From assembly GCF_000429965.1 (NCBI RefSeq), contig NZ_AUCW01000027.1, positions 1-57,733 on the forward strand: DNA of 57,733 nt. Direction: 5' to 3'. Source of the DNA: Desulfogranum mediterraneum DSM 13871. GTDB taxonomy: Bacteria; Desulfobacterota; Desulfobulbia; Desulfobulbales; Desulfobulbaceae. This document shows positions 1 to 6,514 of this stretch, in pieces (positions within the stretch are counted from its first letter, which is position 1; every line of letters begins with the position of its first letter). Under the pieces are notes generated by a model that was given only the letters and a program-made list of their open reading frames with translations, was not told the DNA's origin and searched no databases. A program made the position numbers and the translations under genes.

Positions 1-13
1 CGAAGGCTGAGTC

Positions 14-77
14 CATCTCTCCTGACACAGGCGGCTCGCCTAGGTGAAGACGCAAGCCCCCTGTGTCAGGATAGATG
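14..77. repeat. Long imperfect inverted repeat (stem-loop)
   Basis: Arms at 14-31 and 60-77 are complementary over 18 positions with one mismatch; the inner 12 bp (TCCTGACACAGG / CCTGTGTCAGGA) are perfect and the loop is 28 nt. There is no T-run, so this is not a canonical intrinsic terminator. It could be the terminator-like end of a gene left of the window, a processed RNA hairpin or a protein-binding site. Positions 78-215 hold nothing else I can support. Confidence 0.6.
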
Positions 78-215
78 TCGTCTCTTCTTGGAAATGTGTG
101 TGTGAAGAGGGGGCGTGGGGCAAATAGGGCAAGTGGGGCGAATGGATATGAAAAGACAATGGGAGAAAGAAGGGGGCTTTTCGCAGCTGACTTGTTTTTT
201 TCACCTGTCAGGTTG

Positions 216-623
216 TTATCCCTCGAGCAAGTCCTCTGCCTCTTCTGGAGCCGTATCGCCCTGCCCCACACGCCAGCGGACCCGGCGCAACTCAAACAGC
301 TCGAACTCAAGCAGGGCCCAGAGGGTATACTGCCGCCCGCTGGAATCGGCCACGGTGACCAAACGGTACTGGCTATACTCTCCCCTGCCCAGCAGGGGGA
401 GGTTGCTCTGTGGCCGGCCTGATTCGACCTCCACCTTGGGAAAGGGGCCGACAGCGAACCATCCTGGGAAAACAGAGGAAATAAGCTGAAGCTTTTTCTT
501 TGCCAGGATGGGGCCGAGAAACTGGCAGTAGTCTTTACGGTGCCGTTTCTTGAGGATCAGCAGCTGAACCGCAATACCGGCCAGCCCACAGACGATAAAG
601 ATATAGAGCACCAGATTATCCAT
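216..623 (-). CDS. Small membrane-anchored hypothetical protein
   Basis: 135 residues starting at an ATG with a GGGAG ribosome site 7 nt upstream; a TTG 12 nt further upstream is less likely. Residues 3-22 form one hydrophobic segment (LVLYIFIVCGLAGIAVQLLI) followed by a positive patch (KKRHRK), which suggests an N-in membrane anchor with a soluble C-terminal domain. That domain contains YRLVTVADSSGRQYTLWALL, a beta-rich stretch resembling small cytoplasmic beta domains, and an acidic tail. I do not recognise the family. No gene is close enough for an obvious operon. Confidence 0.6.
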   Translation of the reverse strand: MDNLVLYIFIVCGLAGIAVQLLILKKRHRKDYCQFLGPILAKKKLQLISSVFPGWFAVGPFPKVEVESGRPQSNLPLLGRGEYSQYRLVTVADSSGRQYTLWALLEFELFELRRVRWRVGQGDTAPEEAEDLLEG

Positions 624-758
624 ACACGCTCCCAAAGGCAGGATCGCTTCCCAGGCTTGCAGGGCAGGCTTCAGGGGGAACGAAAAATCAACTCAGAATC
701 GGACCAAAGCTAAGAATACCAAAACTAAGGATACACTAGCCGCTTCAAACCAAGACGG

Positions 759-776
759 GAAGCCCTAAGGGGCTTC
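759..776 (-). terminator. Hairpin downstream of the AcrVA2-like gene
   Basis: Perfect 7-bp stem GAAGCCC/GGGCTTC with a 4-nt loop, 17 nt past the stop of the minus-strand gene at 793. It is followed on the minus strand by a moderately T-rich stretch (CCCGTCTTGGTTT). Probable weak intrinsic terminator. Confidence 0.4.
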
Positions 777-792
777 AGCCGGGCTGTTTGCC

Positions 793-1743
793 TCAGGCGG
801 CTGTGGGTGGAAGCGGGCCCATCCAGCGTACGGCGGTGCTTGCCGGTTCACCCGCGGTGCAATCGATCCGCCAATGGGCCTTCACCGGCTTGACGGCGCC
901 TGGGCCACCGGCCTGCCTGGCGGAGCGGAGTACCTGACCGCTGGCATAGCCGACTTCGAGCAGCAGCGGGGTCTCGGGTGGAAAGAACTTCCAGCCCTTC
1001 TTGGTCTTGACCGGCTCCGGCCGCCCGGGTTGCTCCCCGACCAGGTCCACCTGATCTGAACAGAGGTACACCACCAGGGAGAGCAGGGGCTGAAGCCCAT
1101 CAGCCATCACCTGAACCGCCTGCTCGGCCATGGCTTCCGCCCCCTGGGCAGGAGCGTGGCGCAACATCTTCTCTTTCACCCCATTCAGGGTAGCCTCCAC
1201 GGCGCTGCCCAGGGTACCCTGGTCAAGGGGGATGGTCACAGGGACCAACTCTCCTGGAGCTGCTCCGGCGCAGGCCAGCAAAAGACGCAACTCGGAACGA
1301 TGGTTCTTGGCATCGCGCTCAAGGTGGACAAAAAAACCTGTCAGCCGCCTGCCCATCCAGGTGAGGTTAAGGGCCTCGAGATAAACGCACCACTCGGGCA
1401 AACGGTATAAGACCTCCGACGGCACATCCCTGATCGATGTTGCCGCCAGGGCCGCCGACAGAGCCGGATCAAAGCGGTAGACCGACTGGCTGACCCGCCA
1501 GCCTGCCAGGCCGGCTACTGTGGCAACATCTCCTTCCTGCCCTTGACCGGCAGCGCTTCCTTGGCTGAGCACCCCATGACTACAGGCCAGCGGACAGAAA
1601 CACCAATCCGGCCAGTCAGGACCATTCTGGTCCCTCTCCTGGCGGAGGAGATCTATATCCTTCCATGCGCTCGGGTAGCGTTGGCTCATGGCCTGGAGGT
1701 GTTCTCGGGGGCTGATCTGGGCGCTCTTCTGCTGCTGGGTCAT
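793..1743 (-). CDS. AcrVA2-family protein (anti-Cas12a relative)
   Basis: 316 residues from the ATG at 1743; an upstream GTG would add 25 residues. The protein carries the pattern I know from AcrVA2 and its longer relatives: WPDWCF at 44-49, an AGWRxxxxVYRFD block at 80-92, then PSEVLYRLPEWCVYLE (108-123, compare AcrVA2 LPDWCVYVD), GFFVHLE at 136-142, a DGLQPLLSLVVYLCSDQVDL block, and a C-terminal HWRID...VRWMGPLPP like AcrVA2 HWHGYW...VRWQP. AcrVA2 of Moraxella bovoculi elements lowers Cas12a by causing loss of its mRNA during translation. No cas gene, phage gene or plasmid gene is visible here, so the local role is unknown; the target may be another nascent protein. Family assignment rests on remembered motifs, not a search. 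Confidence 0.75.
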   Translation of the reverse strand: MTQQQKSAQISPREHLQAMSQRYPSAWKDIDLLRQERDQNGPDWPDWCFCPLACSHGVLSQGSAAGQGQEGDVATVAGLAGWRVSQSVYRFDPALSAALAATSIRDVPSEVLYRLPEWCVYLEALNLTWMGRRLTGFFVHLERDAKNHRSELRLLLACAGAAPGELVPVTIPLDQGTLGSAVEATLNGVKEKMLRHAPAQGAEAMAEQAVQVMADGLQPLLSLVVYLCSDQVDLVGEQPGRPEPVKTKKGWKFFPPETPLLLEVGYASGQVLRSARQAGGPGAVKPVKAHWRIDCTAGEPASTAVRWMGPLPPTAA

Positions 1744-1904
1744 ATTTGCTCTCAGGGGTGGTACCTTCTGGTATGGTCGGCCAGGATCTTTTTTCTTCCT
1801 GGCAGGACAGACTATCACTCACCGCTCACCGGTCACAGGCTGGGCGGCTCTCTGCTATCACATACCGTAAATATCAGCAGGCCACAAGCTGCTTCAGCTG
1901 CAGG

Positions 1905-1938
1905 CAAACAAAAGGGCCATCCGCTCTGCGGACAGCCC
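1905..1938 (-). terminator. Intrinsic terminator of the ferritin-like gene
   Basis: On the minus strand GGGC-TG-TCCGC, loop AGA, GCGGA-TG-GCCC, then CTTTTGTTTG. Stem of 4+5 bp interrupted by a 2-nt mismatch and followed by a T-rich run. It lies about 95 nt downstream of the stop at 2032. The remaining 1744-2031 gap holds no gene I can support. Confidence 0.6.
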
Positions 1939-2031
1939 CTCTTCTCCCAAGCAGCCTGTTCAGGCCCTCGATCAATTCAAGGTACCCTCAGGTCTTCTTC
2001 TGCCCGCCTCCACCTCCGTTACAGCCCCTTA

Positions 2032-2466
2032 TCAGCCGCCAAGGGCAGCCATGGTGGCTCGCTCCCTGGTGTGCTTCTTGGCCAGGGTCTTGAGGGCCCG
2101 GGAGACATCTGCCTGGTCCTTCAGTTGTGCTGCGGCCTGCTGATAATAGCCGATGGAACGATCCGTCAGGGCCAGGGCCGTGCTGATCACCTCCTCTGCG
2201 GCCAAGGCCGAGCCATCCGCCGGTTCCAGGAAAAAGGCTTCTCGCCGGAGCCCCTCCACCCCTGCCAGGACCATCTCCGAGACATTCTCCCGCCGGATCC
2301 GCTGCACCTCGGCCACCCGTTTTTTAGCGCCCCTGGCCAGGCCTGTGAAAAGCGCATGGTACTGGTCACAGCCGGGGTTGACTGCTGCCTGCAGACAATA
2401 CTCCTGGTGCTGCTTTTCCAACTCCTCGGCAAAACCGAGAATACTGCCAAAACTTGTCAGGACCAT
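2032..2466 (-). CDS. Ferritin-like (rubrerythrin-type) small protein
   Basis: 144 residues, almost entirely helical in composition, starting at an ATG behind a GAGG ribosome site. The first helix (FGSILGFAEELEKQHQEY) has the look of the first helix of ferritin-like four-helix bundles, including one ExxH (EKQH). The centre has RRENVSEMVLAGVEGLRREA. Spacing of the other acidic residues does not give a clear second ExxH, so di-iron binding is doubtful. Such small ferritin-like proteins are frequent in anaerobic Desulfobacterota, often with oxidative-stress or redox roles. Single-gene unit with its own terminator. An alternative is a helical-bundle protein of unrelated function. Confidence 0.5.
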   Translation of the reverse strand: MVLTSFGSILGFAEELEKQHQEYCLQAAVNPGCDQYHALFTGLARGAKKRVAEVQRIRRENVSEMVLAGVEGLRREAFFLEPADGSALAAEEVISTALALTDRSIGYYQQAAAQLKDQADVSRALKTLAKKHTRERATMAALGG

Positions 2467-2564
2467 CTTATCCTCATCTCATTTTGTTCAACTGTTCTGC
2501 CGCCCCCTCCCTCGCAGGAGGTGCTCTAAGACGACAGGCCGCCTCTCCCGTTCTCTCAGGGTCA

Positions 2565-2591
2565 ACAGCGCGGCCACCTCAGCCGCGCTGT
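2565..2591 (-). terminator. Strong hairpin after the aldehyde dehydrogenase gene
   Basis: Perfect 10-bp GC-rich stem ACAGCGCGGC / GCCGCGCTGT with a 7-nt loop, 22 nt past the stop at 2613. No T-run follows, so termination could be Rho-assisted, or the hairpin may protect the 3' end. Confidence 0.45.
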
Positions 2592-2612
2592 CGACCCGAG
2601 CCGGAGGGAGGA

Positions 2613-4067
2613 CTAAAAGTAGCGCTCGATCACTACCTTGGTGTCGGTGAAGAATTGAAAGATCTCCCGGCCATGGCCCTTTATATCGCCGAACATGGAG
2701 TTGCCTGAGCCGCCAAAGGGGAAGAAACTCATGGGTGCGGCGATCCCGATATTCACCCCAATCATCCCCGGGTTGGCCCGATAACGCATCTCCCGCACGG
2801 CCTTGGCATTCTGGGTGTAGATGCAGGCCGCATTGGCAAAGTTACGGCTGTTGATCAGTTCGATGACCTCATCCAGGCTCTCTGCCCGAACAATACTGAC
2901 CACCGGACCAAAGATCTCCTCCCTGGCAATGGTCATCTCCGGGGTGACCTTATCAAAGATGGTCGGCCCCACAAAGTAGCCTCGGGGATAACCCTCCACC
3001 CTACAGTCGCGGCCGTCCAGGATCAGCTCTGCTCCCTCTGCCAGGCCCTTCTCGATGTAGGCCAGCACCCGCTCCCGGTGGGCCTCACTCACCACCGGAC
3101 CCATGGCCGTGCTCTCATCCAAACCGTTGCCCACGCTCATGGCACGGGCCGCGGCAACAAACTGTTCGATGCAGGCGTCCGCCCCCTCACCCACCGGCGA
3201 GAGGATCGAGCCGGAGAGGCAGCGCTGACCGGCACAGCCGAAAAAGGAGGTGATCAGGGAGGGCATCCCGGCCTCCAGATTGGCATCGGGCATGACCGCG
3301 ATTATGTTTTTGGCCCCGCCCAGGGCCTGGACCCTCTTGCCGGTGGCTCCGCAGCGCTCATAGATATACTCGGCAGTGGGGGTCGAGCCCACAAAGGAGA
3401 CTCCCTGGATATCGCGATGATCCAGGATGGCGTTCACCACCTCTCTGGAACCGTTGACCAGGTTGATCACCCCCTCGGGAAACCCAACCTCATCGATCAG
3501 CTCAAAGATCCGGTTTTGGGTCATGGGCACCTGCTCCGAGGGCTTCAACACGTAGGTGTTGCCGCTGACCAGGGCATAGGGGATAAACCACCAGGGCACC
3601 ATGGCCGGAAAGTTGTAGGGCGCAATCCCGGCAAAGACCCCCATGGGCTGGCGGAAGAGTGAGGAATCCACTCCCTGGGCAATATCCTCCAGACAGTAGC
3701 CGGTCATCATGGTGGTGACCCCGCTGGCATGCTCGATGTTCTCTATCATCCGCCGGACCTCGCCCCTGGACTCATCGATGGCCTTGCCCTGCTCCCGGGT
3801 CAGAACCCGGGCAATGTCTTCAAACTCCTCTTCAAAGGCATCCTTGAGCCGAAACAGGTACCTGGCCCGTGCCAGGGGCGGCGTCTGCCGCCACTCGGGA
3901 AAGGCCGCTGTTGCCGCCTGTACTGCCTGATCCACGTCTCCACGGGTCCCGTAGGGGACAGCCGCGATCTGCTCACCCATCACCGGGTTGTGGACCTCTC
4001 CAAAGACCTCGGCTCCGGAATCCTGCCACTCGCCGTTGATATAGTTCTTCATTACCGTGATACTCAT
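2613..4067 (-). CDS. mmsA: CoA-acylating (methyl)malonate-semialdehyde dehydrogenase family
   Basis: 484 residues from the ATG at 4067, preceded by AGAGGG with 6-nt spacing; an in-frame ATG at 4073 is too close to that site. Full-length ALDH-fold protein: APYNFPAMVPWW around 149-160 (oxyanion Asn152), FVGST near 225, and catalytic Cys283 in GCAGQRC. The general-base Glu of ordinary ALDHs is absent (LGGAKNI), as usual for the CoA-dependent MmsA class, which makes acetyl- or propionyl-CoA plus CO2 from the semialdehyde. Lies 97 nt downstream of the aminotransferase and is probably cotranscribed. Together they would convert an omega-amino acid to an aldehyde and then an acyl-CoA. The physiological substrate (malonate semialdehyde, methylmalonate semialdehyde, or even sulfoacetaldehyde) is not decided by sequence. 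Confidence 0.85.
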   Translation of the reverse strand: MSITVMKNYINGEWQDSGAEVFGEVHNPVMGEQIAAVPYGTRGDVDQAVQAATAAFPEWRQTPPLARARYLFRLKDAFEEEFEDIARVLTREQGKAIDESRGEVRRMIENIEHASGVTTMMTGYCLEDIAQGVDSSLFRQPMGVFAGIAPYNFPAMVPWWFIPYALVSGNTYVLKPSEQVPMTQNRIFELIDEVGFPEGVINLVNGSREVVNAILDHRDIQGVSFVGSTPTAEYIYERCGATGKRVQALGGAKNIIAVMPDANLEAGMPSLITSFFGCAGQRCLSGSILSPVGEGADACIEQFVAAARAMSVGNGLDESTAMGPVVSEAHRERVLAYIEKGLAEGAELILDGRDCRVEGYPRGYFVGPTIFDKVTPEMTIAREEIFGPVVSIVRAESLDEVIELINSRNFANAACIYTQNAKAVREMRYRANPGMIGVNIGIAAPMSFFPFGGSGNSMFGDIKGHGREIFQFFTDTKVVIERYF

Positions 4068-4164
4068 TGTCATCCCTCTCTGTTTATGACCGTTTATGAC
4101 CCTGCCCCCTGTGCGGGCCTGAAAAAACATCCAGCAAAATCCGTCCAGCCTTCTGCCTGTGCGA

Positions 4165-5583
4165 CTATGCCGCCGCTCGACAGGCTGCAAAGGTCTTCTC
4201 TATCGCCCTGCTCACCGCTGCAACGATGGTATCGAGTTCCTCTGCCGAGACCGTCAGGCAGGGAACCAGGTAAAGGGTCGTGTTCAAGCCGGGCAGGCTG
4301 GAGTTGGTTCGACCGACAATCACCTTCTCGGCCATGATATTGGCCATCAGCCGGGCCATCTCGGCCTCACTCACCGGGATCTTTGTCCCCTTATCCCGGA
4401 CCAGCTCAAGGCCGCAGAAGAGGCCGACCCCGCGCACATCCCCCACCACCGGCAGACTGGTCAGGGCCTGGAGCTTCTCCAAGAGGAGCGCCCCCATCTC
4501 CCGACTGTTCTCCACCAGCTCTTCATCCTCTATGATCCTGGTACTCTCCAGGGCTGCGGCCATGGGAGCGGTACAGCCGCCATATGTACTGATATCCCTG
4601 AAAAAGTTGGCCGCCTCCTCGGGCTTGGCAGGGTCATTGAGGAAGATATCATAGATCTCCTGCTTCACCGCCGTGGCCGACAGGGCCTCGTAGGAGCTGG
4701 CCAGCCCCTTGGCCATGGTGACGATATCAGGATCCACCTCAAAGTGTTCATGCCCCCAAAACCGGCCGGTGCGGCCAAAGCCGCAGACAACCTCGTCCAT
4801 GATCAGCCAGACCCCGTGTCTGCGGCAGATCTCTTGGACCAGGGGAAAGTATTCCCTGACCGGCGGGATGATGCCGCCGCCGGCGGTTATCGGTTCCACC
4901 ACAAAGCCGCCCACGGTCTCGGGCCCCTCCCTGAGGATCACCTCCTCGACCGCCCGGGCACATGCGATCCCACAGTCCGGATAGGAGCGGTCATGGGGAC
5001 AGCGGTAGCAGAGGCAGTGGGGAACCTCGACAAAGCCCTCTGCAAAGGGGCCGAAGCCCTGCTTGCGCTCGAACTGGCCGCCGGCACTCATGGTGGCCAG
5101 GGTGGTGCCGTGGTAATCCCGATCCCGGTAGAGAATCTTGTACTTGCCCTGACGGCCGGGATCGATACTGGAGGCCAGGCGCACCATCTTAAAGGCCTTC
5201 TCATTGGCCTCTGAGCCGGAGTTGGAGAAGTAGACCTTATCCAGCCTGGGAAGCAGCTCGAGCAGCTTGGCGGCAAACTTGATGGAGGGAATATTCCCGT
5301 AAGCCCCGGCAAAGTAGGGCATCACCTTCAACTGTTCGTAGACGGCCCGGGCAATGGACTCCCGACCATAGCCCACCATCACGCTCCAGACGCCCCCTGA
5401 GGTGGCATCGAGAAACTCATTGCCCCGGATATCCCGGATCCGCAAGCCCTCCCCTGCCACCACGATCATCTGTTCCCGATCCTCAAAGCAGGTATGGGAT
5501 TTCAGATGATGCCAGAGGCTGTCTCTATCCCGGGAGACCATCTCCTCGACCTCATAATCGAGCCAATCTCTTGCCCTTGTCAT
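4165..5583 (-). CDS. tpa: Class III aminotransferase, taurine:pyruvate / omega-amino acid:pyruvate type
   Basis: 472 residues, complete fold-type I PLP enzyme. PLP-binding features: SGSEANE at 122-128, Asp263 in MDEVVCGFGRTG, and the Schiff-base Lys292 in TMAKGL. DATSGGVWSVMVGYGRESIA (59-78) and MPYFAGAYGNIPS (88-100) strongly recall taurine:pyruvate aminotransferase Tpa of Bilophila and relatives, which makes sulfoacetaldehyde plus alanine. Beta-alanine:pyruvate aminotransferases are close relatives and fit the downstream MmsA-type enzyme better. First gene of a minus-strand unit with a recognisable sigma70 promoter, divergent from an Lrp/AsnC regulator that probably controls it. No sulfoacetaldehyde acetyltransferase, lyase or reductase lies in the window. 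Family certain, substrate uncertain. Confidence 0.85.
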   Translation of the reverse strand: MTRARDWLDYEVEEMVSRDRDSLWHHLKSHTCFEDREQMIVVAGEGLRIRDIRGNEFLDATSGGVWSVMVGYGRESIARAVYEQLKVMPYFAGAYGNIPSIKFAAKLLELLPRLDKVYFSNSGSEANEKAFKMVRLASSIDPGRQGKYKILYRDRDYHGTTLATMSAGGQFERKQGFGPFAEGFVEVPHCLCYRCPHDRSYPDCGIACARAVEEVILREGPETVGGFVVEPITAGGGIIPPVREYFPLVQEICRRHGVWLIMDEVVCGFGRTGRFWGHEHFEVDPDIVTMAKGLASSYEALSATAVKQEIYDIFLNDPAKPEEAANFFRDISTYGGCTAPMAAALESTRIIEDEELVENSREMGALLLEKLQALTSLPVVGDVRGVGLFCGLELVRDKGTKIPVSEAEMARLMANIMAEKVIVGRTNSSLPGLNTTLYLVPCLTVSAEELDTIVAAVSRAIEKTFAACRAAA

Positions 5584-5708
5584 CTCGCTGCTCCTTTATA
5601 GCGCTGTCCTGGGGAGCAGGGCCGATCATACCGCCTGTGAACAGCGGGCGGAGCGGCCCTTCCCCTCTCCCTCGTTATTTCGATATCAGTTAATTTTTTC
5701 CATCTAAA

Positions 5709-5721
5709 ACGAGTTATTCGT
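5709..5721. promoter_or_regulatory. Putative operator ACGA-N5-TCGT near the aminotransferase start site
   Basis: Inverted repeat ACGAGTTATTCGT in an AT-rich island. It sits immediately downstream of the -10 element of the aminotransferase promoter, around the expected transcription start, where a bound regulator would repress. Similar TTCG/CGAA half-sites recur upstream of the promoter. Assignment to the adjacent Lrp/AsnC protein is inference. Confidence 0.4.
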
Positions 5722-5732
5722 ATTTTTAATGG

Positions 5733-5761
5733 AGCATAAAGAAGGAAACAGGCCAAGTCAA
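5733..5761 (-). promoter_or_regulatory. Sigma70-type promoter for the aminotransferase operon
   Basis: Minus strand TTGACT (5756-5761), 17-nt spacer, TATGCT (5733-5738). It leaves a leader of about 140 nt before the ATG at 5583. Good matches in both hexamers with optimal spacing. Confidence 0.55.
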
Positions 5762-5770
5762 GCTATATTT

Positions 5771-5812
5771 CGAAATTCGGATTATTCGTTTTTTATTTTT
5801 ACGTATTACGAA
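5771..5812. promoter_or_regulatory. Upstream inverted-repeat cluster in the divergent regulatory region
   Basis: Contains the palindrome CGAAATTCG (5771-5779) and the half-site pair TTCGT (5785-5789) / ACGAA (5808-5812). All are related to the operator at 5709-5721 and lie just upstream of the -35. Multiple spaced half-sites are typical for octameric Lrp/AsnC regulators. Positions 5820-5960 show no further signal I can support. Confidence 0.35.
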
Positions 5813-5973
5813 AAAATCATGGCAATATTTGTGCACACATGGCAATTTTCAATGGATAGCAGAGAGCAGACTCAGGTTCGCCAGGGATTGCAGCCGCTCC
5901 GGCGGAGGAACAGCCAGGGCCAAAGCAGGCCCGGACGGTTACCCCTGCCGGGTCGCCAACACAGAGGAACAGC

Positions 5974-6450
5974 ATGAAAAAGATGGAAAAACCTCTAGAT
6001 CGAGTCGACTGTGAGATTATCAGTCTGCTCCAAGAGGACGGTAGGATATCCAACATAGAGATCGCCAAACAGATCAACGTCTCCGAGGGAACGGTGCGCA
6101 GCCGCCTGAACCGGCTGATCAAGAACGAGATCATCCAGATCGTGGCGGTCAGCAACCCCATCAAACTGGGTTTTACCCTGGTGGGTCACCTGAGGATCAG
6201 CGCTGAACCCACCCACATCGAGCAGGTGGCAGCTCAACTCAGGGAGATCGATCAGCTCTGGTTTATTGTCGCCACCACCGGCGGCCACACCGGCATCGAT
6301 GCGGAGTTCATCGCCAAGGACCTTGACGAATTCAACGCCTTGATCCTCAGCAGAATCAATCGGATCCAGGGAGTCACCCGGGTTGAGACCACCCTGACCC
6401 TTGATTTTCTCAAACGAAGGTACGACTGGGGAACGGCGGGCCCTGCCTAA
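5974..6450 (+). CDS. Lrp/AsnC family transcriptional regulator
   Basis: 158 residues from an ATG preceded by GAGGA at 5-nt spacing. N-terminal winged helix-turn-helix (about 8-60; DRVDCEIISLLQEDGR, then recognition helix SEGTVRSRLNRL) typical of Lrp/AsnC, followed by the RAM/AsnC ligand-binding alpha-beta domain (about 70-150; VGHLRISAEP, VATTGGHTGIDAEFIA, IQGVTRVETTLTL). Transcribed divergently from the aminotransferase/dehydrogenase pair with 390 bp between them holding repeated TTCG/CGAA sites, so it most likely senses an amino acid (taurine, beta-alanine or similar) and controls that unit and itself. The effector is not predictable from sequence. Confidence 0.88.
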   Translation: MKKMEKPLDRVDCEIISLLQEDGRISNIEIAKQINVSEGTVRSRLNRLIKNEIIQIVAVSNPIKLGFTLVGHLRISAEPTHIEQVAAQLREIDQLWFIVATTGGHTGIDAEFIAKDLDEFNALILSRINRIQGVTRVETTLTLDFLKRRYDWGTAGPA

Positions 6451-6514
6451 GTAACCATCGTAAACAGGAGCGTGAAGGGGATCGTCAAGGGGAACATGGT
6501 CGATTTCGTCGCTC

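Noticed and set aside
1543-2529. 328-codon open frame on the plus strand spanning 1.5-2.5 kb
   Set aside because: Opposes both the AcrVA2-like and ferritin-like genes and includes their terminator; no start signal or family resemblance.
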